64,000 nucleotides of DNA from assembly GCA_964016875.1 (NCBI GenBank), contig OZ024720.1:36485106-36549105 (forward strand), read 5' to 3'. The notes under the pieces were generated by a model. That model ran no database searches. It had not been told where the DNA came from and saw nothing but the letters and a program-made list of their open reading frames with translations. Source of the stretch: Fallopia convolvulus. Lineage: Eukaryota; Streptophyta; Magnoliopsida; Caryophyllales; Polygonaceae. The first letter of the stretch is position 1, and each line of letters starts with the position of its first letter. Both the position numbers and the translations under genes were made by a program. Below, piece after piece: positions 54,599 through 64,000 of the stretch.

Positions 54599-54930
54599 TC
54601 ATCGTTTAGAGGAGGAGGAATCAGCAACAGCAGTGTCAGTGTCTCTCTTAGCCAGGTAACCAATGATGGTACTCAGCTGGGAGGAAATCTTTTGAAGCTC
54701 TGTCAACATATTGGCAGTAACACCTTCACTCAGCGAAGAACTCCCAACATCCATCTAGGCAGTCTTCTTTGCAGCTGCTCCCTTCGAATCACCCTGAAAA
54801 TTCAACCTCGAGATATTGCGCATCTCCAGGGGCAATCCAAAGAACTCCTCTTTCGAAGGCTTGTCAACGGCTGGATTTTTCAAAAGAGCAGTCACAACGG
54901 CTATTACTCAACTGCATTTCCTGTTTGATT
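54599..54930 (-). pseudogene. Short ORF after copia pol
   Basis: On the minus strand, downstream of the RNase H stop, the sequence reads NPAVDKPSKEEFFGLPLEMR, then a stop, then MDVGSSSLSEGVTANMLTEL and ISSQLSTIIGYLAKRDTDTA before the final stop at 54599. Composition and position match the extra ORF that follows pol in SIRE-like elements, but I cannot name its function. The 54171-54598 and 54931-55467 stretches beside it are non-coding. Confidence 0.5.
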
Positions 54931-55467
54931 GACGTCTGTTCTTTTGCATAAAATTCTTCAAATGTAATCAAAGACATTCCTTTAATGTGACACTATTCTC
55001 AACCACTAGTTCCATACCTCGTTACCATGAGTGGATAAAAAGGCTATATTTGAACAGACAAGGGACTAGAGAAGTTCCATTCAACTTTTTGTGGGCTGGG
55101 AATATTTTTGATATCCACACAATTATTCCCCGGTTAAAGGTGATCAAAAGAGGTTCATAGGGAACGTTTGTGTGGACCAGGCTACATTCCCCGGTTTAGG
55201 ACAGTCTTATAACCAACTATCATTCTGGCTTGAAGTGAGGGATAAAATAGATCAAGTTGGTTATTTTGGGCCAAAACGAAATCTTGGATGTAAGCAATTA
55301 TAGTTTTAGTTCCTTTTAGCATGCAACATTTAACAATTTCTAATTTATACAACATCTATGCATAGAGGAAAGATATAAGCCATTAGAAAACTTGTCAAAT
55401 GATATGTAGTTACTTGAGATGTTACCTTTTTAGTCAAGCATTGAGGGAATAAAGGACCGGAACTTGT

Positions 55468-56533
55468 TTACTCCAAGGAAATCATTCCTAGCAACATCCT
55501 CAGATGCTCATAGGGTTTTCTGTCCAAAGCCTTGGTGAAAATATCTGCCACTTGATTTTCAGTCCTACAATGATCCATCTTGATAAAACCTTTTTCAACA
55601 TTATCTCTTAAGAAATGATGTCGAACATCTATATGTTTGGTTCTAGAATGATGCACAGGATTTTTGGAGATATTGATGGCACTTGTATTATCACATAACA
55701 TAGGAATAGTTCCAAGAGACATACCAAAATCCACCAGTTGTTGTTTTAACCACAATACCTGGGAACAACAGGCATCTGCTGAGACATACTCCGTTTCAGC
55801 TGTTGAAAGAGCAACCGAATTTTGCTTCTTCGATCCCCAAGACACCAAACAAGGACCAAGGAATTGGGCCGCCTGATGTGCTCTTCCTATCTACCAAGTG
55901 ACCTGGAAAATCTGCATTTGAGAATCCGACAAGTTGGAACGAGTTGTGTCTTGGGTACCATAGACATAACCCATCGTTCCCTTTCAAGTAGCGCAGAATT
56001 CTCTTCACTTCTTTCAGATGTGTTTCTTTAGGATTAGCCTGGAATCTAGCACAAAGACACACACTGAACATAATATCTGGCCGACTGGCCGTTAGGTACA
56101 ATAGGGAACCAATCATTCCACGGTACATCGTTTGATCAACATCAACACCATTAAGATAAGCATCAAGACGAGTATTAGGAGAAATAGGGGTATCAAAACT
56201 TTTTGTAGAATCCATACCATACTTCTTCAATAGTTCCTTGATGAACTTTTGTTGATGTACCTTTGTTCCCTCATCAGTTTATACCACTTGTAGTCCAATA
56301 AAGAAAGTGAGCTCACCGATCATGCTCATCTCAAACTCACTGCTCATAAGATTCTTGAAGCTTTCTACAAGTTTGGGGTTATTAGAACCAAATATAATAT
56401 CATCAATATAAACTTGAACTACTAAAACCTCACCGTCTTGTTCCCTTAGGAACAATGTCTTGTCGATCACACCACATCTGTATCCATTGGCTAATAGAAA
56501 CTGAGCGAATCTATCATATCAAGCACGAGGAGC
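55468..56533 (-). pseudogene. Copia pol end: RT catalytic region and RNase H, broken
   Basis: Frame 56470-56279 has QVYIDDIIFGSNN, the RT active site (YIDD for YVDD). Frame 56230-55796 has GMIGSLLYLTASRPDIMFSV and RILRYLKGN. Frame 55848-55468 has the RNase H domain (NSVALSTAETEYVSADAC, HIDVRHHFLRDNV, QVADIFTKALDR). They are parts of one domain chain split by stops near 56525 and 56278 and a frameshift near 55850. RT and RNase H copy the RNA genome into DNA. The catalytic residues are kept, so the damage is recent. Confidence 0.88.
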
Positions 56534-58696
56534 CTATTTAAGACCATAAAGAGCCTTATCCAGTACGTAGACATGGTCAGGGTGATCAACATCTTCAAAT
56601 CCTGGAGGTTGTAGCACATAAACCTCCTCTTGTAGGTAACCATTTAGGAATGCTGTCTTCACGTCCATTTGATACAACTTGAATCCCTTGTGAGCAACAT
56701 AGGTGATTAGAAGACGAATGGCTTCTATTCTTGCGAAAGGAGCGTACGTTTCATCGTAGTCAATCCCTTCTTGTTGATTGTACCCTTTTGCTACAAGTCT
56801 CGCCTTGTTCCTTGTGACAGCTCCAGTGTCATCAAGTTTATTCCTGAAAACCCACTTTGTTCCTATAGCCATCTTGTGCTTTGGCTTGGGAACTAATCTC
56901 CATACTTTGTTCCTCTCAAACTGGTGTTGTTCCTCTTGCATAGCAACTATCCAGTCAGGGTCTTTTAATGCTTCCTTCACATTCTTCGGCTCTACAAGAG
57001 AGATAAACGCATTGAAAGCACAAAGATTCTTAATAGAGGAACGAGTAAGCACACCTTTATCGTATGGAGTGATGATGTTGTCAACAGGATGATCCCTCTT
57101 TTGATGATAGTTTCTGACTTCAATCTGAGTGGGATCTGTTCTTGACTCTTCTTGTTCCTGTTGGCTTGTCATTCCATTTGAAGTTTCTTCCCCATGATCT
57201 TCCATAATTTCTTCATTTTGTGAAGTATCATCTTCAGGAACTAGAGCATTTTCTGTGTTATCTCCATCCAAGTCAGGACTCGGAGGCATAACATCGTCAT
57301 CTGGAGCTTGTGCACCTGTATCTGGAACTTGTGCACTTGAATCTGGATCGACTTCATCATCTGACTCTGAATTTAGAACCTTCAGTACATCCTCGTTACT
57401 AGATAGGTTCCCTCCATTTTTGGACTCGTCAAAGACAACATGAATGCTTTCTTCAAACTTCTTAGTCCTTTTATTGAACACCTTGTAAGCCTTGTTGTTG
57501 GATGCATATCCCAGAAAGATGCCTTCATCACTCCTTGGATCAAACATGCCTAGCTCGTCTTTTCCGTTGTTGTGAATAAAGCACCTGCATCCAAAGACTT
57601 TCAAGTGGGAAATATTTGGCTTTCTGCCCTTGATTAGTTCATATGGAGTTTTTAAAAAGTTGGAACGAATGGTGACTCGATTAATGATGTAGCAAGCAGT
57701 ACCGACTGCCTCAGCCCAAAAGGACCGAGGCAAGTTACTTGCCAACATCATAGTACGAGCCATGTTTTGTAGTGTTCCATTCTTTCTTTCTGCAACGCCG
57801 TTTTGTTGAGGAGTCCTCGGCGCAGAGAAGTTATGAGACACTCCATGTTCATCACAATAGCTATGGAACATGGAATTCTTGAACTCTGTTCCGTTGTCAG
57901 ATTTGATAGCTTTTAGTTTTTGTTTTGTTGATGCTTCTACTTTCTTGATCCAGCTTTTGAATACCATGAACGTCTCGTCTTTGGAACCTAGAAAGAGAGT
58001 CCATGTATATCTAGTAAAATCATCAACAATAACAAAAATGTACCTGCTACTGCCATGACTTCGCACGAACATGGAACCACACAAATCCATGTGTACCATG
58101 TCAAGAGGATGAGAGATGCTAACTGACAACTTTGGATGAAAAGATGATTTGCTTTGTTTTCCTTTCACACACTCTTCACATAGGCTTTCTTTTATTGTAA
58201 GAACTTTGGGAAGTCCTATCACCAGATTTTGTGAGTAGAGTTTGTGGATTCCTCGATGATTTGCATGACCAAACCTCCTATGCCAGAGATCAGTCTTGTC
58301 GGCTATTGTAACAAACCAAAGTTCTTCTTGTGGTTGGAAACTTGAGTCGACAAAATACACATTGTTGCGCCTCTTTCCTTTCAGGACCACAAGATTTGTT
58401 TTCATGTTCTTGATCATACAACCATCTGAGGTAAAGGATACCTCGTTGTTCCCTTGGTCACAAAGTTGAGCAATACTCAGCAGGTTGTAACCAAGACCTT
58501 TCACCAAGCTTACGTCTTTCACACTTGTTTTATCATTTAGCTTGACTTCACCAGTTCCAATGATTTCTCCTTGATTGTTGTTGCCAAAGGAAATGTTTCC
58601 TCCAATGTTGATCTGAAGTGAGGACAGAATACTCTCGTTCCTTGTCATGTGACATGAACACCCGCTATCAAGGATCCAGCGGATGTTCTCCCTCAC
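56534..58696 (-). CDS. Copia pol: protease, integrase and RT start
   Basis: A 720-codon open frame. Protease: WILDSGCSCHMTRNES (residues about 6-21, catalytic D in DSG). GAG-pre-integrase: LWHRRFGHANHRGIHKL with CEECVKGKQ, the integrase HHCC zinc site (about 135-180). Integrase core: D in VHMDLCG, D in IKSDNGTEF, E in NGVAERKNG (about 200-315). Linker with acidic repeats, then RT start KARLVAKGYNQQEGIDYDET and QMDVKTAFLNGYLQEEVYV (about 630-710). It ends at ALYGLK followed by TAA where intact elements have a Gln codon. Protease cleaves the polyprotein and integrase inserts the cDNA. Confidence 0.92.
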   Translation of the reverse strand: MRENIRWILDSGCSCHMTRNESILSSLQINIGGNISFGNNNQGEIIGTGEVKLNDKTSVKDVSLVKGLGYNLLSIAQLCDQGNNEVSFTSDGCMIKNMKTNLVVLKGKRRNNVYFVDSSFQPQEELWFVTIADKTDLWHRRFGHANHRGIHKLYSQNLVIGLPKVLTIKESLCEECVKGKQSKSSFHPKLSVSISHPLDMVHMDLCGSMFVRSHGSSRYIFVIVDDFTRYTWTLFLGSKDETFMVFKSWIKKVEASTKQKLKAIKSDNGTEFKNSMFHSYCDEHGVSHNFSAPRTPQQNGVAERKNGTLQNMARTMMLASNLPRSFWAEAVGTACYIINRVTIRSNFLKTPYELIKGRKPNISHLKVFGCRCFIHNNGKDELGMFDPRSDEGIFLGYASNNKAYKVFNKRTKKFEESIHVVFDESKNGGNLSSNEDVLKVLNSESDDEVDPDSSAQVPDTGAQAPDDDVMPPSPDLDGDNTENALVPEDDTSQNEEIMEDHGEETSNGMTSQQEQEESRTDPTQIEVRNYHQKRDHPVDNIITPYDKGVLTRSSIKNLCAFNAFISLVEPKNVKEALKDPDWIVAMQEEQHQFERNKVWRLVPKPKHKMAIGTKWVFRNKLDDTGAVTRNKARLVAKGYNQQEGIDYDETYAPFARIEAIRLLITYVAHKGFKLYQMDVKTAFLNGYLQEEVYVLQPPGFEDVDHPDHVYVLDKALYGLK

Positions 58697-58716
58697 TTCA
58701 ACCTACAAGAAAGAAA

Positions 58717-59270
58717 TCACGTTTTAACGACCCAGGCCTGCTTAGCCTTCCCGGGTCGGTTAGCATAGATCACATAATGATAAATTTGTGATTGCACTAA
58801 AGTAGCTTTCTGTGGACTCTTAGAACTAGAAGCAGTATTTGAGGGATTAATATGATTTTTCCCTTTATCAGTTTTAGAATCTTGCTTCTTTTGTGGTTGT
58901 GGGGCCTGTTTTTTCCCTTTCTGATGAGATTTATCATACCCTTGATTTTTCTTACCAGACCACTGTTTCTTGTTGTTCCTTGTGTTCTGGTTTTGAGCTC
59001 TTTTGTTTGACATTTGTAATCTAACCTTACAGTCTTTTTGAACATGACCTCCCCCACCACAGTGATAGCACACCCTATAGTATTCACCAAGATAGCGTTT
59101 AGGATGTGGTTTCTAGAGGGTACGTTCCTTTGCTCGTTCCTTTGAAGGAACTCTATGATGGTTCCCTTGAGACTGTTTTAGGTATATTTTATGAGCTGTT
59201 TTTCTAGAATACCATTCAGAGTTATCTTATAGATTACTTTCAATAATTTTGACTCTACTTTCTAGATGAG
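58717..59270 (-). pseudogene. Copia gag-pol linker with a second zinc knuckle
   Basis: After the gag stop the sequence reads RVPSKERAKERT and then (59073-58717) CYHCGGGGHVQKDC, a perfect CX2CX4HX4C knuckle. A Lys/Gln/Asn-rich stretch (KGKKQAPQPQKKQDSK) then leads into protease. Two knuckles in one gag are unusual outside the SIRE-like lineages. Interrupting stops at 59271, 59110 and 58716 break the frame. Confidence 0.75.
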
Positions 59271-60689
59271 TTACCTTATCTCTAGCGGATTGCATTTCCC
59301 TAGCTTTTCTTTCCATTTTCTCTTCAAAGGTAAGATCATCCGGAGGATATTCAGAGTTTGTTTACTTAGTTCATGCTCTAATTCTTCCCTTTTGAGTTGG
59401 TGAACAAGTAAATCTGACCTATGCTCGTTATTGGTTTCATTTAGAATCTTAATATCTTTCTTTAAATCTTCGCACTCTGAACAAGGAACAACATTAGTAA
59501 CAATAGTTTCTGATAATTTTTCTTCAAGATTAAGACATTTCTCATCAGAAGCTTCTATTTCATCCTGCGTCTTTAAGTTATCTTCAAACAGGTTTTTGAC
59601 AAGGATAACAAGATCAGATTGTTTTGCATTCTCTATACTAGAAATAAATTGTTCAGGAGTTACCTCTTGATCGACATCTTCAGTCTTCAAAGTCATGGCG
59701 TAGACTTTTGATTCAGACTCATCATCTGAGTCAAGATCCCATGCAGCGATGTAGGCCTTCTTCTTCTCGTTTCCAGTGTCGTTACCTTTGGGACAACTCT
59801 TTGCATAGTGACCCTTTTCCTGACAGTTGAAGCAGGTAACGTCCTTGATTTCATTCTTCTCAAAGTTGACTCTTTCTTTCATGGAACCTTGCTTCTTGCC
59901 TCTCCTGTAGAAAGATCTCATCGCTTTGGTTATGAGCGCCACATCAGAATCATTTTCTAGCTCATCATCATTTCCAGCAGTGATGTTTTCAATGGCCTTC
60001 TCCGCCTTAAGAGCAATACCCTTGCTAAAGGTCGAGGCACCACTATTGTCTTTCTCATATCGCTCATAGTCAGTCAGCTTTCCAAAGATCTCATGAAGTT
60101 TGCAAGTCTTTGTTATAGGATTTTCCTTAAGGAGACCTCTAGTGACCACGTACTTTGGACCTAAGCCATCAACAATTGTTGAGACTTTCTCAGCATGTTT
60201 GATAGAATCCCCAATTCCAAGATGATTAATGCGATTGACCAAGCCTGCAAACCGAGATTGGTATGTGGCAATGGTTTCTCCATCTATCATCTTAAAATTG
60301 TAGAATTCCTTTTTGGCGTCTTTCTGATGGCTTTCTTTCAGATCTACGCTCCCAATGTGCATTTGCTCAATGGCTTCCCATGCTTCTTTAGCAGTCTCAC
60401 AGTTGACTACTCTTAGAAGATCTTCAGCACCCAAGGCATTGTTTAGTAGCATTTGTGCCTTGTAGTTCTTCTCCATTCTTGCCCATTCAGTTTGGCCCCA
60501 TTCAGTCTTTTTGTTCTTCTTGGCTTCAGGAATGACATAGTCTCCATCCTCAATAACTGACCAGGCTTGGTAGTCATTGCTTTTGAGCCATGTGGCAAAG
60601 AGCTTCTTCCAGTGGTCAAACTCTCCAACAACAAGCAATGGAGGGTTGTTGTTTCCAATTCCGACGTTGTGAGTGTTGTGTGAAGTCAT
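59271..60689 (-). CDS. Copia gag polyprotein
   Basis: A frame of about 470 codons. I start it at the ATG at 60689 (MTSHNTHN), which lies just after the PBS; the open frame runs further back into the LTR. It has the capsid region GEFDHWKKLFATWLKSNDYQ and ETAKEAWEAIEQMHIGSVDL, then FAGLVNRINHLGIG and VDGLGPKYV, typical of the UBN2-type copia gag. The zinc knuckle CFNCQEKGHYAKSC follows, and then a long acidic coiled-coil tail (DEIEASDEKCLNLEEKL). A stop at 59271 separates it from the next frame, which would be continuous in an intact copy. It would form the virus-like particle in the cytoplasm. Confidence 0.88.
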   Translation of the reverse strand: MTSHNTHNVGIGNNNPPLLVVGEFDHWKKLFATWLKSNDYQAWSVIEDGDYVIPEAKKNKKTEWGQTEWARMEKNYKAQMLLNNALGAEDLLRVVNCETAKEAWEAIEQMHIGSVDLKESHQKDAKKEFYNFKMIDGETIATYQSRFAGLVNRINHLGIGDSIKHAEKVSTIVDGLGPKYVVTRGLLKENPITKTCKLHEIFGKLTDYERYEKDNSGASTFSKGIALKAEKAIENITAGNDDELENDSDVALITKAMRSFYRRGKKQGSMKERVNFEKNEIKDVTCFNCQEKGHYAKSCPKGNDTGNEKKKAYIAAWDLDSDDESESKVYAMTLKTEDVDQEVTPEQFISSIENAKQSDLVILVKNLFEDNLKTQDEIEASDEKCLNLEEKLSETIVTNVVPCSECEDLKKDIKILNETNNEHRSDLLVHQLKREELEHELSKQTLNILRMILPLKRKWKEKLGKCNPLEIR

Positions 60690-60742
60690 TCTGTATTCCT
60701 GCACTAACACATAATCTAGAGCAAACCTACTCTGATACCAAT

Positions 60743-61634
60743 TGTTGGATCGTGACGCGTTAGTAATAATACAGGGAACTAGTAAGGTTCCCTGGGCAGC
60801 GAAAATAAATAGTAGAACACAAAATTTAGAGAGGAAAACTTTCTGTCCGACCAACAAGTCGTAGAAAGAAAAACCTCTACCCCTGAGACTCCTTGTCAGA
60901 GGATTTTCAATAGAATACCTTTATTAAGTTTCAACGATTACACGGCAAGTCAAGTAACTAAGGCACCAACCAAAGTTCCCTGGTAACTACGGCACCGACC
61001 GAAGTTCAACCAACTAGACTTCTACAACCCTAAGCGTAAACCTAAATGGAAGTAAACTACTGACTTACTTGTGGATTCTTCACCAGAAAAAGCCACACAC
61101 TCATACACTTGAAAAGCTCTCTCTCCAAGTTCGTCCTCTTCAACCACAGTTTTAACCCTAGCAACTTATAAGATAAGTTAAGTCTGATCTCACACGTAAT
61201 TCTTGCCTAATTACGTTGATATTCAACTTAACAAATCCCACACAATAAGGAAAAAGATTGTTTGTGATTTCGGATCCTCAACCATGCCGATTCTTCCCAA
61301 AACCGAATGATCTCGGATTTCCCAAGATAATATCGTGTGAAGATTGATCTTATCTTCTCTTTTATCTCCTTAAGGAACCGCCTACAGCTGTAAATCTTCG
61401 TAGAAGATCGCTCGCAGAAGATATGGTAACTTTCCATTTATAGAAAGTTGCGTTCCTTCTTTGACGCGCTTCCTAAATCTGTCACTCGTTCCCTCCATCG
61501 TTCCTCACAATGTTCCGTCACTCGTGACCATGTACCTGTTTTCCTGAAACACTTACATGTAAAAGCAAGTTATATCAACTAAGTTTGTTATCATCAAAAC
61601 TAAGAGAAACCATGGAACAACCATTGTTCCAACA
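60743..61634 (-). repeat. 5' LTR of the copia element
   Basis: 892 bp, TGTTGGATCG...GTTCCAACA read on +. Adjacent to its inner end, 60728-60741 on the minus strand reads TTGGTATCAGAGTA, the primer-binding site for initiator tRNA-Met. The TATA region here reads TATAAGTTGC, weaker than in the 3' LTR. Confidence 0.9.
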
Positions 61635-61639
61635 CAATC

Positions 61640-61954
61640 ACATCTTGAGTGGGATGACTCTTGAGTCCCAACTAAGGATGTACCGCGAGAGCAATGCAAA
61701 ATACGTCATTTGGAAACCCATAGACCGATGGAATTTCTTTTGTGAGCTCCGAGCCGGAGAGATCGAGGTGCAGAAATTGGAGAACCAAATTGCTGAACAA
61801 AGAAAACTAATGGAGGTGTTGGCCCTAAAGACGGAGGCAATTCTCGAACAATATGGTTCTGGAGAAGAACCGCACCCGCAGCTGAGCACCCGCGCTCGCG
61901 GGACTGAGGACCGCGACTACGGCTTCGGAACCGCGACTGCGGGACTGAGGACCG
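61640..61954 (+). pseudogene. Athila-like gag, part 2, with GC-rich palindrome words
   Basis: Continuation of the gag cut at 53261: SGMTLESQLRMYRESNAKYV, WNFFCELRAGEIEVQKLENQ, then a coiled-coil AEQRKLMEVLALKTEAI. The last 30 residues are written by repeated GC-rich words (CCGCGCTCGCGG, CCGCGACTACGG, CCGCGACTGCGG) spaced about 20 bp. It is truncated at 61954 by a gypsy LTR. The rest of this element is outside the window or lost. Confidence 0.7.
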
Positions 61955-64000
61955 TGTAACACCCGACTTCCGTCGAGGCGCTACTGGGAAATAGACCTTA
62001 CAAGGTACTATTTATTAGGTTGACAACTACACTGTAGGACCTTACAACTCGGGCACGACGAGAAAACATAATAAAACATCCAACCTTTATTTAATAAAAC
62101 TTAGAAAAACATAATCATGCATGAATCCCCGAAAAATATAAGTATTCAAATACGTCACAACGCCTACTGAAACTGAACTATCTGAACCGAAAAGCTAATA
62201 ACCGAAACAAAATGCCAACTCCGTCTAACAAGTATTAAAATCAATATTCCAACTAATATAAATAACTAATATAAACTAATCCCACTATGACACGTGCTCT
62301 TTACCGCTCCGGCCCGCCATCTTGCCTCGGTTCCTGCACGGTTCCCTGATTCATACCTGGAACTGAAAAATGTTCCCCGAAGGGTCAGCGTCTAATCTAC
62401 CAAGCTAGAAAGAATATGGAAACTGTAGAACGCTTTAATATCATTTATCTATAGTCAGCATACAATTCCACAACCGCAATCATAACTCTAAAGGCCAATA
62501 CCTAAATCAGTTATATCAGTCACAACATCACATACGCATTTACAATCACAGTCACACAACAATGTAATTCTTCCTTTGTCCACAATCCGTCTTCCAAGGC
62601 GCTCATCACCGCGCCGAGTGTAGAGGCAGGCCCTCCCACTCCACTTCCCAATCTTCCTTCTAACTCCGGCTAAGCCTCCACTAGAGCGCTTGCCAAAAAC
62701 ACACAGATAATAATTTTCGTTTGAAGGGGTACGATTTTCCCAGTCACACGGGTCAAAGTAGCCAACTCTTCCTCAACACCAGCTACAATGGGCCGTGTCG
62801 GAAACGGTACCAGCACAGAGAAAACGTTCCAAAATTATTTCCGATAAATCACATTTAAAAATCATTAACGCACACAACACACAAGGAGTTCAAAACAATT
62901 TAAAAGGTATTCGGGAATAGTTCCCAAAACCCGTCCTACAATATCGATACGCAGTCTAACAAGGGAGAAAAGAACCGAGCAAGTCGAAAAACGACTTACC
63001 TCGAATGAAGAATCCTCGGAAAGACGAACTACGATCTCAAACGGAACGATTCCCTAAAGAATTATTAAGGGAAAGATTAACTTAAATACAAACCGATATA
63101 CCTAACTTTTATTAAGAAAATTCTAATTAATAAATATTAGAGTATGCTAATTAACCCCTTGTAAAATTTATCTCAAAATTTATCAATCTAATTCAACCAA
63201 CCCAACTAACAACATTAACATTAAGTAACAATTTTACCCAATTCGAAAACCCCTCTCCATTAAATCGGACCAGCCCAACTGAAAGGAGAACCAACCCCAA
63301 TTTAATTACCCATCTCCCAGCCCATCGTACAAGAAAATTTGAAAGCATGATCGGCCCAAATTTTAGGCCCGAATTCCCCTTATTCGGTCCATTGACCCAA
63401 CCCCCCCATGTTTGACCAGGACCCCACCATTCTTGACCTAACTCGCGGGGCCCACTCCCCCTTTCTTCAACCTCTTCTTCTTCTTCGCAGGAGAGACGAG
63501 TTCGGCGCCTCCGTTCGCCTCCTCTGGTTCACATCTTTTGCCCCAATCTCCCCGGCGACGGCGACCCTGCAACTACACCCCACACCACCAATCACGACTC
63601 CCCCGCCTTCTCTTCAACCTTGCGAGAACCTGCTCCCTCGTCGCCCAACTTCGCCGCGTCTTCTTCTTCCTCACGCCGTAGCCTCCGAGTCCCTCGGTTA
63701 TTGGCTCGCCTCCTCCGATCGATTCGTCTCCCCGCCTGGCTGCGTTCTCTCCCCCCATCACGCAAGCGTCCCGAGAAAGCAGCACGACGAACTCCCCTGT
63801 CGCCCCTGTTCTCGGCTGCGCTGATCCACTCCGCCGGCAAACAACGTCGCTCCTCCCTCTCGTCCCTAAATTTGGCCACGACGTACTCCGACCCCAACCC
63901 ACCTACCTGCTACCCGCCCCACAACACAGTAGGAAGACAGAGGAGTAAAACAGAGGAGCTTACCGGTGATCGTCTCCGACGGTGATTGACGTCGGCCTCT
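61955..64000 (-). mobile_element. Gypsy chromovirus LTR running off the window
   Basis: TGTAACACCC at 61955 is a reversed LTR 3' end (GGGTGTTACA on the minus strand), directly abutting the Athila-like gag. Bases 62520-63060 match window bases 1-620. The GC-rich 63400-63970 stretch, with CT-rich and Pro/Ser/Arg-codon-like sequence, resembles the leader region of long plant LTRs; its overlapping 70-138-codon frames on both strands are not supported as genes. The other end and any second LTR or internal region lie beyond the window. Confidence 0.6.

Larger units (their letters stand above)
53262..61634 (-). mobile_element. Nearly complete copia retrotransposon (SIRE-like)
   Basis: 8373 bp with two LTRs (53262-54154 and 60743-61634) and a perfect 5-bp TSD CAATC (53257-53261 and 61635-61639). 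On the minus strand the order is 5' LTR, PBS TGGTATCAGAGTAGG (initiator tRNA-Met type), gag, protease, integrase, RT, RNase H, a short post-pol ORF, polypurine tract AAAAAGGGGGAAAT and 3' LTR. The LTRs differ at only scattered positions, so insertion is recent compared with its neighbours. Stops such as LK*APRA*YD are explained by C-to-T or G-to-A changes. The long two-knuckle gag and post-pol ORF suggest the SIRE/Maximus lineage. Confidence 0.92.
52045..61954. repeat. GC-rich CCGCGNNYGCGG words of the second Athila-like element
   Basis: Near-palindromic words such as CCGCGCTCGCGG, CCGCGACCGCGG, CCGCGACTGCGG and CGCGCCCGCG occur at 52057-52160 (LTR), 53050-53080 (leader) and 61868-61954 (gag), typically 17-21 bp apart and often flanked by ACCC/GGGT arms. 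They are absent from the nested copia. Their arrangement parallels the TCGTTAACGA pairs of the other Athila-like element although the sequence is unrelated. Confidence 0.75.

Noticed and set aside
55664..58058. Plus-strand frames of 60-104 codons opposite copia pol
   Set aside because: Antisense shadows of the minus-strand integrase, RT and RNase H coding sequence.
63408..63985. Overlapping frames of 101-138 codons on both strands
   Set aside because: GC-rich LTR leader; frames overlap on both strands, have no homology I recognise and show composition bias only.

Overview
This window is plant nuclear DNA, almost certainly from a flowering plant and probably a eudicot. I cannot name the species. 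It is intergenic sequence built from transposable elements (TEs) inserted into one another. I see no intact ordinary host gene. The only host-like coding sequences are fragments captured inside a CACTA transposon: an intron-containing piece of a 20S proteasome alpha-5 gene and the start of an RCC1/CRINKLY4-like receptor-kinase gene. Element ends were fixed where possible by inverted termini plus target-site duplications (TSDs) read directly from the sequence.

Layout. 1-5079: pieces of Ty3/gypsy chromoviruses, with an LTR at 832-3411 holding a copia solo LTR at 1908-2857, then an integrase/chromodomain remnant. 5080-14462: a decayed copia element split by a very long gypsy-type solo LTR (6613-14163), which itself holds Helitron ends and a small Mutator-like element (MULE, 10757-12261). 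14463-21937: LTR and LINE scraps and another dead copia, interrupted by a 4.8-kb CACTA element (16346-21147). 21938-24718: a MULE carrying three tRNA-like genes on a 420-bp tandem period. 24871-35594: a MULE split by a 9.4-kb Athila-type retroelement (26037-35428) full of the palindrome TCGTTAACGA. 35621-35792: a hAT MITE. 36357-45504: a 9.1-kb MULE with a ULP1-like cysteine protease gene on + and a FAR1-type MULE transposase on -, the organisation of KAONASHI-type elements. 46129-46434: a Stowaway MITE. 47153-50573: an internally deleted LINE with an 18-bp TSD. 51723-61954: a second Athila-like element whose gag is split by a nearly complete SIRE-like copia (53262-61634). 61955-64000: another gypsy LTR that runs off the window and resembles bases 1-620.

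Two patterns stand out. First, the four MULEs share related termini and each carries arrays of a short word (TTTGTTCATC, GGTTCAT or TGTGCATT). In the three with two clear arms the word is inverted between left and right; in the large MULE it fills introns and spacers but not exons. Second, both Athila-like elements are peppered with element-specific palindromic words in pairs about 20-22 bp apart, in LTRs and internal sequence, coding and non-coding alike.
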